Source: Pyrrhoderma lamaoense (taxonomy: Eukaryota > Basidiomycota > Agaricomycetes > Hymenochaetales > Hymenochaetaceae). From it: a DNA stretch of 64,000 bases. Below, piece after piece: positions 14,219 to 25,633 of the stretch. Position numbers and translations under genes: made by a program. Every line of letters begins with the position of its first letter. Position 1 is the stretch's first letter. Below the pieces are notes generated by a model. That model saw only the letters and a list, made by a program, of their open reading frames with translations, was not told the origin of the DNA and searched no databases. The stretch is taken from NCBI GenBank assembly GCA_002794735.1, contig NBAZ01000010.1:868001-932000 (forward strand). Reading direction: 5' to 3'.

Positions 14219-16044
14219 CTAGCACTTTATTGCAATTTTCAAAGCAGTGCGATTGCGCATCTTGTCAAGAGCTTGTTGGAAATCCTTCAGATCGAATACG
14301 TCCGTTACCTATGGAAGAAGGGGTAATGAGGTTGATTGTTAGATTAACGATTCATTTTTTTTACATGATACTAACCATCCCTTTGACATTTATCTTCTTT
14401 GAATCGAGGTACGCAACTGCGCGAGGGAAACAAAAAGTCTGGGCAAAAGATCCGATAATCTAGTAACAAGAATGTCAAACTCCAACGAAATTTAGCTAGC
14501 TCCGTTCTTGAGGGGAACTAACCTTTATTTCATCTTGAAAGATTTTAGATGGCGGCCAGTGGACACGCGCGCTGTTATCATATACACCGTACATCATAAG
14601 TATCCCTCCTCGTCGAACATAGTTAATTGCATCGTCAGCGAGCTTCTCCACTCCAGTCGCTTCAATCTACAAACACTGTCGTGAGCTACATGTATCTCTC
14701 AGAAGCCAGGTAAATAAGAAAGAAACCCACGACCACATCAAACCCATACGGGTTATCCTCTCTCAACTTCCTCCACTGACTCTCCGGATTCTGCCTATCC
14801 AAAGCAATGATCTCATCCGCAGCTCCAATTTCTTTGGCAATGTCCGTCTTTGGGCCAGCGTTAGCGGCTATGACGACGCGTGTGGCACCGTTTAGGCGGA
14901 GGAGTTGAGAGAGGATGAGGCCTGTTGGACCAGATCCGAGGAGGAGGACTTCTAGACCGTTGGCTCCAGTAGGAGGAAGAGAGAGTTTGAGTTGGTCTAG
15001 GCCGTGCACGGCACATGCAGCTGGTTCAATCAACGTTGCTTCTATGTCCGTGAGGTTGTGTATTTTGTAAACTTTACTTGAGTGACTTTTTAGGAGTGAG
15101 TGAGAAGTACGTCAAAAAACCGCTTTGGTGAGATAGCTCACAAACCGACGTATTCTGCGAAACCTCCATTCATTGTACACCCTTTACTTGCGAAGTTTTC
15201 ACATAATAGGTCTTTGCCTCTTCTACAGTAGAAACAAGTACCGCACTAATTAAAAAAATGAATCGATTTGACAAGCAATCAGCATGTACTATGTTTACAT
15301 GGAATTTCCAGGACATAAGAACTTACGGAAGCACTGTTATCTGCAACACATCGGTCTCCCTTCATGAAATTTTTGACATTATTACCCACTTCTTCTATGA
15401 CTCCGACGACTTCGTGGCCTGGAACGAGCTACTGAGGCCCGATAAAACATACAGAATAAGATTGAATAAATTGACTTCTTTCTTAGGGGTATGTTCAATT
15501 GTGTTACACTTGAAAGGTAAGACGCACTGGGAACTTCGCGATGAACTCTCCTTCATGGATATGCGCATCGGTCCCGCATATACCTAGTAACAGATAAGGA
15601 TCCCATAGACCTGAGGTGAGATGCAGTCACCCAAAACACCCACCACAATAAGTTACTAGGAATACCGGTTATAAATTAAACCTCGCTTCTATTGAATAAA
15701 GAGATAGAAAATGAAAAGTTTCGTCTCCGTTTACCTTTCACAAGGACGTCGTCATCACCAATTTGAGGAATTGGGATATCAGCGATTTGAAAGCTCTTAG
15801 GCTAATTTCGTAATGTCTCATCAACACGTAGGTTATATATAATCAATCATAATTCAAGAAGAAGAAAAACATCAAACAATCAACCAATATATATAGCCAT
15901 GTGAACATATAAGATTTGTGATACGATGAGCTGTAAGTAGACATCACACCCAGGAGTAAACTTGCAATTTATCCTAAACTAAGTAAAAAGTAGGAATAAA
16001 GAGGGCACACATACCTTATCATACAGAAGCGCTTTCATCATCAT
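14219..16044 (-). CDS. Zinc-dependent medium-chain alcohol/polyol dehydrogenase
   Basis: Nine exons on the minus strand: 16044-16015, 15801-15735, 15583-15528, 15428-15327, 15245-15142, 15076-14731, 14666-14523, 14459-14376, 14308-14219, giving 340 residues with no frame break. The start is the first of three consecutive ATG codons at 16044. Catalytic zinc ligands are visible in ICGTDAH and PGHEVVG. The structural-zinc lobe has four cysteines, CGTCFYC...LLC. The Rossmann motif is GSGPTGLI, and FDVVIEATG follows. The protein resembles fungal sorbitol, arabinitol or butanediol dehydrogenases; the exact polyol substrate is not decidable here. The many very short 5' exons make it easy to miss by ORF scanning. 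Confidence 0.85.
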
Positions 16045-17176
16045 CAATATCACCAGGCCTAAGCACTAAAGTTTCTTGATCCTCAAACGTAAGGGCGCGA
16101 AGAAGAAGCAAGGTCCAATGTCCAGAGTAAGTTAATTTGTAAACAAGAGAATAAGATGGAGGGAGAGCCCTATCAACAAATCAAATCTTGAGTGGGATCC
16201 TCGATCCCTAGATCTTTATCTCTTTCCCAGAAGAAGCTCCCTCTCCCCCTTCTCCAATCACTTCTGTTTACGGTTTATTTGTTAATATTTGTTAGAAGTC
16301 ACGCGACGTGGCCACCGTTAGATTTAAGGAGATAAATACCCTTTGATAGAGTTATGATTTGCAGCTGTCAATGAAGGTCTAGTACATCTGTGAGTGCAGG
16401 TGTAAGTATTAATGCTAGAAAGAACATAATAATACAAGCTTTTAATCATCAATATAAGGGAATAATTCAATTATCGTCGTTGCGGCATGAACTCTCTTAT
16501 AGAGAATACCATAAATACCTCAGCATAGCCAGATACTGATGCATGCTCACGAGGATGAGGTGATTCCTGGGAATAAGACCCCATGTCGGCTGTTGTACGA
16601 TATGTATTCACTTCATCAGTGTACAGTCTTATTCTTCTGATTTTCCCGAGACTCATGGACAGGTTATATTGTTGTCCCAAGACTCAGGCCTTCAACGAGT
16701 TTTTGCCATCATGCCAACTGTATTTCACTTCTTATAACCATCTTCTAGTTTACCTTGCATTTTTTTACCCTCGTTCAAGAAGTCTGTTAACCACTTAAGT
16801 GTATTGTATGGTATACCAAGGCAGAAGAGCATTGATAAAGGGGTAGACAGAAAGATAGGTAGGTAGATAAATAGATATAGATTGCGAATCAGAAGTGTCG
16901 AGGGAAGAGTCCTATGCCTTTGCGTATACAAGAAAAAAGAGATGATTTCAAGAAAGAAAAAAAACAGACTCAGATCCAAAAAAAAGAAATCCAGAAAAAC
17001 CACACAGTTGATCAATGCAGAGCAAGAACACGGAGGATGAGAGAGAAGATGGGTAATGCACATTTTTGCTTATGCGTGAGTGAGATGATGAACAGAAGGG
17101 GTGGGAGGAAAGGGATTTCATAGAAAGGCGAAAGGAAATAAAGAGAAGAATAAGAAAAAAAGGGGGTGGGGGTTGT
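16045..17176. other. Intergenic, no gene seen
   Basis: About 1.1 kb lies between the dehydrogenase start and the protease stop (both minus strand). It contains purine-rich AT-rich sequence and a short GATA/GGTA-type microsatellite near 16845-16880. Open frames at 16725-17193 are low-complexity and unsupported. Confidence 0.55.
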
Positions 17177-19379
17177 TCATGATAGTGACACAAGAAGCAG
17201 CCATGTCGTAAGTAAGATACTTCCAGACGTCAATAAGAGATTATTGCTAATACTTGGTGCACTCGAAGTTCCACTACCTGAAGAGGAAGACGACCCACTA
17301 GCGTCATTTATAATCGACTTATTTCGCTCCGCGGACAGCGTATCAAATTCAGCGTACGCAGCGTCTTTATCTGTCGTCTGTAGTATTACATAAAAAGAAA
17401 GAAATGATAGAGTTAGTTAGTGGGATTTCAGTTTACAACACATTATAATAAAATAAACTATGACTTACAGAGAGTAATTGGATAAACGGCGTAGTTGATT
17501 CGTTGAGGAAAGATCCATAATCATATAACGAGTAAACGTTTCGGAGGAACGAGTCTCCAATGAGGAAGTCCTCACTGTTAGAAAACCCATCGGAGAAAGG
17601 GAAACCCGAGAAACAGATGACACCACCTGCCCCATCACTCGTTGCAGCGATGGTGTCAATCGGGTGTACAGGATATTCAACACCACTATTATGTTTCGAT
17701 GCAGAAATGGTGCGATACGCAAAAATTGATAATCGTGCCCCAAAGCGGGTTTGAATGATATTTGAAATTAACATGTCAAAATTTTGGAAGAATAAAAGAA
17801 AAATTAAGCATCTTTAATATTTATTCCGAACAGTCAATGTGAGGAGAATACGTACCCAAAGACGAAACTAACGTTGATTTTAGTATCACAAGGTAATACA
17901 TATATACCTGAGGACGAGTAGAGTTGTGCACCAGGGACATCTCCATAGATAGCTGCAGCATAGGTCTGAGGAATTTGAGACAAGCTTGTCCCAGTGTCAA
18001 GATTCGCGAGGGTTTGTCCCTCGGATTGGTTCCGAACGCTACTGTTTACAAAAGTTAGTCTCTCAAGCTATTCCCAGAAAACCCCATACGCATAACTTCT
18101 TGGACTACAGTATTCCAAAGAAAGAAAGTAGAGAGAAAAGTAGCGCAGAGACTGACTCACAAGCTACTATCACCAGAAATACTCTGTCCATTAACAATCA
18201 TCTCATCCATAAGCACAATCCATCTGTCCGAGCTAATAACAGGCAGAGTTGGCGCCTGCTGAATTTGTGAAAAATCTGAATCAACTTCGCCAACAGTAAA
18301 GACCCCTCCATCTGTCTTCCCCGTAGAAAACGAACGAGAAAGCGAGAAGGTCGTAAGTTGCGGTAAGGAAGAGTCTGAGGAGAAGATATTGTCGAGGAGT
18401 GTGTCCCCGTCAAAGCTGCTCCTAGAAAGTGCATCGGAGATAGAGGAGAGAAGGGGCGGTCCGACGCCTAGAAGACCCTTGTCGCTATTTGTTGTTGCGT
18501 TGGTGCCTGGTGCCGAGACTGTATCGTTGTGGTAATTATTGTTGGAAATTAAGGATCGGATTGGTATATGTATATAATAGGGAGTAAATTAGATGTTAAG
18601 AGTTAGCATGGAGATTAGATCCGAAGATGGTTACGCCAAGTAAAAGACCAGGATACGAGTGGGCAGTCTGAACGGTTGAGAGAGGGATATAATTTACTCA
18701 CTAAATGCTTGGTCAACGGTGAAGTTGCCGAAGGTGACGCTCCCGAAGTAGACAGGTCCAAACGCGACTGTTCCATCACTGCCAAGAAAAAAGCAAACAA
18801 ACAAACCATCCCGCAAGTGGAAGTCATGAGCATTGGGCTGACAACAGTATTTTCACAACATATCAAAGAAAAAGTGGATGATTGATACGAGAGGTATTAC
18901 TGAACACAATTCGTCCACCCAAGAAAAAAAGAGTAATGTGATATTACGAAAACGATACACGAACTCGTTGAATGATAAAAGAATAGCGAGAAAAACACAT
19001 ACCCATAAGTCAACCCAGTCTGTACACCAGTCTTTGTCAAACTAGACAAGTCCACACCAGTCGTATCTAACCACAAATCCGAGCTACCCGTGTCCAATTG
19101 AACAGGAAACTCCTGCCCTGCAACACTAAGCGTAGCAACATAAATATTGGCCCCCGACGCGTTCTGCCAATTTTGGTACGTGAAGATATCATCGCCGTCT
19201 TGGTCCTTAACACTGTCCGCAAATAAGAACGAAGGAGAGGAGGAGGTTGAAGGTGATGATGATTGGACGTTTGAGAAGGATATCCTGACGGCTGACACTG
19301 ACACGCTACTGCTTAGGATTGTTGCAAGAGTTGTGAGTGCTAGCAACGAAGATGATTTGATTGGCCTAAATGGCTCCAT
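17177..19379 (-). CDS. Secreted GPI-anchored aspartic protease (yapsin-like, family A1)
   Basis: Six exons: 19379-19003, 18778-18702, 18518-18161, 18041-17856, 17811-17469, 17377-17177, about 513 residues. The start at 19379 (MEPFRPIKSS) gives a classic signal peptide; an upstream in-frame ATG at 19421 would displace it. The two catalytic aspartates are in VQLDTGSSDLW (Asp96) and ANLDTGTSL (Asp286), with flap-like TYGDGTVAFG between. The last exon is Ser-rich and ends in a hydrophobic tail (ILLTTWLLLVSLS) preceded by Ser/Gly/Ala residues, consistent with GPI attachment. The fourth intron has no clean pyrimidine-AG acceptor; AAG before 17811 keeps the frame but adds an odd hydrophobic stretch, so that junction is uncertain. 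Likely role: processing of wall or surface proteins. Confidence 0.85.
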
Positions 19380-20313
19380 GACTGAGTTAGAAAACAGTGA
19401 GTATATGGGGACGAAAGGCAAAGAAAGGGAGGAGGAGACTAGTTAATTTAGAATGGGTCAGTTTAGAGGGGAGGGAGAGAGAGAGGCAATAGGAGGCTGA
19501 GAAGGGCACATATTTAGACCTTGAATGTTGCCCCGATAGAGTGGAAGCGGGTAGGAACAAGACAAGACTCTCCGTTCATTTGATCAGACACGCATAGTGG
19601 CTGGGGCTTAGCTACTCTTAGCCCTCCCATCCTTCACCGCCAAGACAGGAATGATTGGCAAGTATGATAAATGCGATGAGTGTCTTGCCGTATCTTACAT
19701 GCCTGCGCTCGATTTTTGTTCACGTACATGTATTCACGCACACCTGTCGGCGGTGCCCAGCAATCATGCAGAGCTTCGCTTGCGCTTGCTTAAGCCTGCA
19801 ATTGATCCGTCAACAAATCCCGTGCGCTCTTTCCTTATGTAATAAATATCGGAGATCTACTGTTGTCTCTTTCACTCCACGTTCTGCAAATAAAATGCAA
19901 CTCTTTGAACAGATGCCATGCTTAGACAGGAGAAGACTAGAAAGAAGACAGTTCAGTCCATACCCAGTATCCTACGACCTAAATTGTCATAAAAAAGTAG
20001 AAGTGGTCTTGTTGATGCTGATTGGTATTAAAGTTCTTGGTTTCAGGATGAATAAAAAATATGCAAGGTAAATTAGAAGGTGAATATGAGAAAGGAAGGA
20101 AACAAAAAAGGTAAGGTAAAAACTAATAATCCGCTACGTCCATTTTTTGTTTCCGAAATCCCTACAAATATTTCACCGGCTAGATAAAGAAAAGATGCTA
20201 CGGGACAAGTGTCGTGAGAAAATGGCAACAATGGAATGGTCCTTGTTATTCTTTGGAACATGGGTTGAACAGATAATGGGGGAAGCACGTAAAGGGACTA
20301 AGGATGAGAAGCT
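19380..20313. other. Intergenic, no gene seen
   Basis: About 0.9 kb holding the protease promoter and the 3' region of the kelch-like gene. The open frames on the plus strand at 19651-20071 overlap each other in two frames and match nothing recognisable. Confidence 0.5.
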
Positions 20314-21736
20314 TTAAAGCAGGACTGCTGTAAGGGCAGCAACACCCGCCATCATTCCAAGTACGTTCAAGACAGTCCGGCCCGCCCCACTATCTGCACT
20401 AGCAGATTGGGAAACACTGAGACCAGATGCAGATCCGGTAGTCGTCGCATTTCCACTGCTGGTTCCATTTGAGAGCGTTCCAGATGAACTGGATGAACTT
20501 GGAATGGTAACAGCTGTGATAGTGGTCCACTTGGCAGCGCTGTTATCATTACCTTGGGTGTATGGCAAAAACGCGAGTGATCCGTCACTGGAGGAAAGTT
20601 GGACAAGTGAAGAAATTCCCGCAAAGTATTGAGCACCCGAATCTTTGACAGATGGACCAGCCAGAGTTTGGGTAGTGTTGGACTCGACGTTGATGACGTA
20701 CGTAGCTGAGCCGTCATCGGGTATGAAAGCAAACTCTTGTTGGACCCCCGAATCCTGGAAGAATGATACAGCTTGGCCGTGAGTCTCAGGGAAATCAGAA
20801 GAGTAAGATTGTGCTTCGGGTTGGAAGTAAGAGAAGTGGATAACGAAGATATCTGCCTGACCGGCTGAGAGACCTGGTACACCGATGAAGTGAATATGGT
20901 TTTGTGCAATGGCCATTACGGGGTCATATGATGAGAGATCACCCCATGAAGATGCACCGGCATCTTGCCATGTCAAGGCACTTGAGGATGCAGCTGTAAG
21001 AGAGCTCATGTCGAGGAAGAATATTTCTCCCTTGGACATACCATCTGTATTCACAGTATTAATGAAACATAATTATGATAAAGGTGAACGAAGAACGTAC
21101 AGAAGACATTCGTGTCATGATCAAGGATAGCTTTAAGGTCCGCGAGGTCGAACAAAGATGAGCTTGCAGCAGTCACAGACTGGGTAGTCCACGACTTGGC
21201 CGTTGCATCATAAATGTAGACGTCCGTTGGATTTGATGCATCGCCATTTAACACATATACAGCGTTGAAGAACTAGAAAAAATCCCGAATAATATTATAA
21301 TCAGAGGCAGAAGAAAGACTGTGGTTTTGTCAGGTCACTAACCTGAGCAAGGTAGCAAGTCGTATTAGAGCCATCGAATGGTCTAAAAATAGAGCGAGTA
21401 ATATGTCAAAAAGGAAAACTCTGAAATGAACGAGTAACTTAAAAAGGAAACTTACGGACGACCACTAGCAGTGATGTCAGCCGCACTTCCTATAATGCCA
21501 TTATCCCCATAAATTAATATACATTCCCCTAGTTCTCGTGTCGTAGAAAACAATGAAGGTGTAAGCTCACCACTAGTCCAACTATCCTGTGTTCCGGCGT
21601 TATAATCCTTTCCATCTACGCCAAAGACGAGCAGGTTAAAACTTGTGTCCATGGCTATACACGGGCCTGCCGCCACAGGCTGGACGACAGCAGAAAGAGC
21701 GGGAAGTAAAAGAGTGACAAGGGTTAGACTGAGCAT
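20314..21736 (-). CDS. Secreted kelch-like cell-surface protein with Ser-rich, probably GPI-anchored C-terminus
   Basis: Four exons, 21736-21456, 21382-21343, 21272-21101 and 21044-20314, encode 407 residues. A signal peptide (residues 1-20) is followed by repeated units of kelch/beta-propeller character: FNLLVFGVDGKDYN, VYVLNGDASNPTDVYIYDATAKSW, ILDHDTNVFY, GEIFFLDMSSL and FAFIPDDGSATYVINV. The C-terminus is Ser/Thr-rich with N-glycosylation sequons (NGTSSGNATT) and ends in a hydrophobic segment GMMAGVAALTAVLL. The family is widespread in Agaricomycetes without a known function. It sits in the same orientation as the GPI-anchored protease, 0.9 kb apart. Confidence 0.8.
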
Positions 21737-22409
21737 TGTTGTTGTAATGTTTCTGGTTTCTCCAGAAAGAAAAGGGCTGCTCCTGATTATTTTCTTTGAG
21801 GACTATAGAAAGACAGAACAAGAGAAGTTAGAAAATGAAAGGGTTGGTGAGAAGGGTAGGATAGGAGGGGATGGTGGGTAAAAACTAAATGTCAGCGGTT
21901 GTGAAGCGATGGCCTAAAATATGAGTGGGCAGTGATCGCATCGCGTAATTATAATTTCTCCCTTGTCTTCATATGGAACACATATTTATAGAACTTGCGG
22001 CAGTTATGATCTGACATATCGCCCTATCCACCTAGTTTCATGTTCGTTTCCCTCTACTGGACTTGCCCACTGTAAACATATCGGGTTTAGAAACATGAAA
22101 TATAATCGGGACTGGTCATGTTTATTAGACTTTTCGTCATTACGACATGAATCCAGATTTACTTAGATCTGAATGGCGATCGAATCCCTATCAAAACATC
22201 AATCGACCAACTCAGGTACACTTCTCTCCCTTTTCGAAAACTTCTATTCAATTGCGTATAAAAATTGAAATAAGAATATCAGCAAAGAAGCTGACATACA
22301 ATACATTTCTCTGAAAAGGAAAAGAAGAAAGGTAAAGGACTAAATAAGAAGTTGGATATCTCTATATAAAAAAAGGGATATTTAAAAACCCAAAAATAAT
22401 GACCAATGC
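21737..22409. other. Intergenic, no gene seen
   Basis: AT-rich sequence upstream of the kelch-like gene. I find no coding frame with splice support and no repeat structure. Confidence 0.5.
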
Positions 22410-22790
22410 ATCAGACTCTGCTCATGCCGCTTGAGGAACACAGTAGCCCTCATATTCTCGTCCTCCTATAGTCGCTTATGCCGCATAAGAAACTCATGCC
22501 GTATCCACTGCTCAAAAAACATCGGGCGTTCCTCCTCCGTTGAAGATATATGGCCTACTAGCGAATGCGGGTAAGAAGGCCGCTGAGGGAAAAGGAGTTG
22601 CATTGGCGAGAAGTTGTTTCTTGAACGCTATTTTTTCAACTTTCTCGCATATGTTATCCTCTTCTTGGCTTATATCTGATTCGACGAGATATGTTACTCG
22701 AAACGAGGGCGGCTGGTACGAACAAAATTAGCTTCAAGAACAACCAGCCGTGAAGCTTTTGTCTTTCTGATTCTACAGATATCAGTACAC
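22410..22790 (-). pseudogene. Decayed duplicate of the 3' end of BIR1
   Basis: This stretch aligns by eye, in the same orientation, with about 25660-26050 inside the last exon of BIR1. Shared blocks include tatccactgctca, ggtaagaaggc and tgtttcttgaacgc with near-identical spacing; the copy lacks about 13 bases in the middle. On the minus strand the frame carries stops and indels, so it cannot encode the BIR1 C-terminus. The plus-strand open frame at 22540-22731 is an antisense shadow of this relic. Similarity fades on both sides, so only the last 350-400 bases of the gene were copied or remain recognisable. Confidence 0.7.
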
Positions 22791-23237
22791 TCTGATTTGG
22801 GGCAGTATCGTCAACGAGATTCCTCGAGACTGCGGATAACGAGAGCTGACATCATAATAAAGTTAGTATTTTTCTTATCCTCTGTCCCCATGCTCCTCGA
22901 AGAAAAATTATATCACTAAGTACAATTATAGCGAATTTCTCACTCAAAAGCGGATAGGAATTTCGAGTTGTTCATGATAATTTGAGAAAGATGTGTCGCA
23001 GTGCTCTTTCTAGAACTTCTCTTCGCAGTCTAACAAAAACAGAAGTTGCATCTAGTGCAGACATTCGAAGGGTTGCCGTAGTAGATGATGCAACATCGTG
23101 TTCAAAATCGAGAATGAAGAAACATAGAAAGAAGAACAGGCTCTAGTAAAGTAAATATGAGGTATGTGTTGGATGATGGGATATGAAAGTTGATATCATC
23201 CAACATGGGAGATCAGAGCGATACCCTCCAAAACAGG

Positions 23238-23923
23238 CTACTGATACTCTTTCCGGCTATCAAAGTTGACCTTCAATAGGTGTCAGCACCGATTATTGCT
23301 GGTAGCAAAGGCATCTTACCTCTGTAACACAACCACCACTGTTTGTATGAAATACAACTATGAATTCTTTTTCAACATTACGCATGACGTATAAGATTTC
23401 ATCTGTATCTCCATCTCTTATGTAAAGAACCGTCTTCTGGTGCATACAAGTATAATTTATTATTAATCTTTGAATCTAGTTGTTTTCTCTCACCTTAGGC
23501 ACATCATCCCAAATAAGCAGCTCAAAGCGGAACATCGGCCTTGACATTCCAGCAACTTTATAGAACAATTCCCGGGTCTTCTCATACTATTAGAGCACAC
23601 TGACAAAATGAAAATGTGACATAGCTTACCTCAGTAGGCGCACATTCATCCTGAGATAATGTCTTAAATTGACTACTAATAGTAGTACGAGGTTCGACTC
23701 CACGGAAGTGAGAGCAAAGATCATCAACGACTTGAACATGATAGAAGAGTATCACTGAAGGAGTTACTGAAGAAGTTGGTGGCGGAGTGAGATGCTATGT
23801 AGGGACGTTTTCCTAACTGATTTCCTCAGAATGTATCCTTGAAATCCTCTTATATTCTGTCTGTGATTATTATTACTCATAGGAACGCACTGGATGGATA
23901 AAGAGTCCATGCAAGTGAGACAT
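23238..23923 (-). CDS. Small multi-exon gene of unknown function
   Basis: Five short exons, 23923-23891, 23794-23630, 23586-23494, 23436-23320 and 23270-23238, join with every junction in phase 0 and good donors (GTGCGT, GTAAGC, GTGAGA, GTAAGA) to give 146 residues. Acceptors are ATAG, ATAG, CCAG and GAAG. The product includes FYHVQVVDDLCSHFRG, MSRPMFRFELLIWDDVPK, VLYIRDGDTDEILYVMRN and EFIVVFHTNSGGCVTE, which look like real alternating beta-strand sequence. No domain is recognised. None of the exons is long enough to stand out as an open frame. The first exon is the least certain, and further upstream exons are possible. Confidence 0.45.
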
Positions 23924-25633
23924 CTTAAGAAGTCACTCCCGAGACTGTCAACAATAATAATACAGATCTCAATTCACAATAAAGAGGTTAATTGAAAGGC
24001 GGAATTATGATAACAAAAGGAAAAGAGATAAGTCTTAAGATGGAGATTCGATATGTATTTTGAACGTTTGGCATTGAATCAAAACAGTCTTTTTTTTAAA
24101 TTTCTATTGGGCCTAACAAGGAGGGGTATGTGTTATGTGGTGACTTATGTCACATAAGCTCTCATCCAAATTAGTGATTCAGTCCCATCTTCCTTTGGAG
24201 GTATAATCACTCTCATACTCAATTTTGATTTCTTTCTCCATAGATTATTATTCTAGTAAAGAAAATCAAGAAAACGGAATATCATCACAACAGCACATAC
24301 ACAGCATCATCAATGTGTCGATAGACAGTTTCTAAAACTCCGAAAGCAGGAGAAACACTAGAATATATACTTCCAACATTTCCTCTCAAATTTCATGACT
24401 GTTATATTTCTATCTGTGCCATAATAAGTAATTCCAGTGCTATTGAAGACTTTGTTCACAGGCCAGTGATATGCCAGACTTATCCTCAGTCTCGGAGCAT
24501 AGCACTCTGGGCCTCCAAAGCTGTCTCAGTTGCTTATTGACAAAAGTCATCGTTGGTCTTCCGAATGTTAACAATAAGTTTTGGTGACTGTTTATAAGAG
24601 GTTACTTCTAGCATCCGCATTTTACAGACCATAAATAAGTGGACGTCTAACTTATCATATCATTCCTACCAACACTCCATCAACTGCCTCTGTCGATTAT
24701 AACTCAAGAACCCATACCACCGATGATTCCCATAGTTGTCTTCTATCCCGACAGATTCATCTCTGACCTACCAAAATATCAGAGTCCGAATCGCTACTAT
24801 GATAATGACAAACCGAAATGTACACCTGTGGTAAATTGTCATCAAGTTTGTTCTCTATGTAACATATACTTAGACCTCTGAAAAGGTTATGGAAATGACT
24901 TATAAGCACAATAAATCGATAGTCAACGCACTACGTATAAGGCTTACTATGTGGTCAGATGGTATGAGCAAGGTGAGTCAACAAGCCTTCCATTTTTTTA
25001 ATGATAATGTCCCTTACTGAGTTTCTTGAAAGTCATGCACAATTTCGGTTACACGAAAGCATTCGAATGCAGTCCTTTACAGTGCCTTTGTCCCAGAGCT
25101 TCAATTTAATAAACAAATCACATTTGCAGACGTAGATGTAAAGTACATTAACTCTTACTCTTTCCATATACTGATGATTCGTCTCGTAATAGTTCCACCT
25201 GATCGTTCCCGATTTACACTCGTCGTGACAAGTGATTAGTATTGTCTCCAGCAGTTTGTTAAAATTATAATATCAGTGTTTGGGAGTCTTGAATCGGAGA
25301 CAAGAGTGACGTAATGGAGGATTTCTCCCTTGTAGCACGCACAATATGTGTTGCTTATACCTATGTACGAAGTACATGTACATTTCTTGTACACACTGTG
25401 AAGTGAAGATGATACGAATCCTTGTATAGACGGCGCAACTCTCTTTCTTTCTACATTTAAAGAAGAACTATTTTGAATTATCAACTCAGTATGAAAATGA
25501 AAATATCGTACAATAAGCTAGCACATAACACATTGTTCATAAAAGGTATATAAGTGATGAGGAAAAGGGGAAGGGGTCCAATAAGATATCTCCAAAAAAG
25601 AAGTTCTTGTGAGTCCAATGATAATGTCCCGAT
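23924..25633. other. Gene-poor AT-rich stretch
   Basis: About 1.7 kb with no gene I can support. An open frame on the plus strand at about 24675-24881 has mixed amino-acid composition but no start, splice partners or family. No terminal inverted repeats or transposase-like sequence were seen. Confidence 0.5.

Noticed and set aside
14209..14463. Plus-strand frame with a hydrophobic stretch
   Set aside because: It lies antisense to the last exons of the zinc alcohol dehydrogenase, whose splice-joined sequence explains the DNA fully.
19651..20071. Cys-containing plus-strand frames that could suggest a small secreted protein
   Set aside because: Two overlapping frames, no signal peptide and no splice support.
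22540..22731. Plus-strand frame similar to one at 25554-25934
   Set aside because: The resemblance is real but both are antisense to BIR1 sequence; it reflects the BIR1 relic, not a gene pair.
23680..23712. tRNA-like T-loop sequence ggttcgactcc
   Set aside because: Flanking bases do not form acceptor, D or anticodon stems, and the site lies inside a predicted exon on the minus strand.
24675..24881. Plus-strand open frame of about 69 codons
   Set aside because: It has no start codon, no splice partners in frame and no recognisable family despite reasonable composition.
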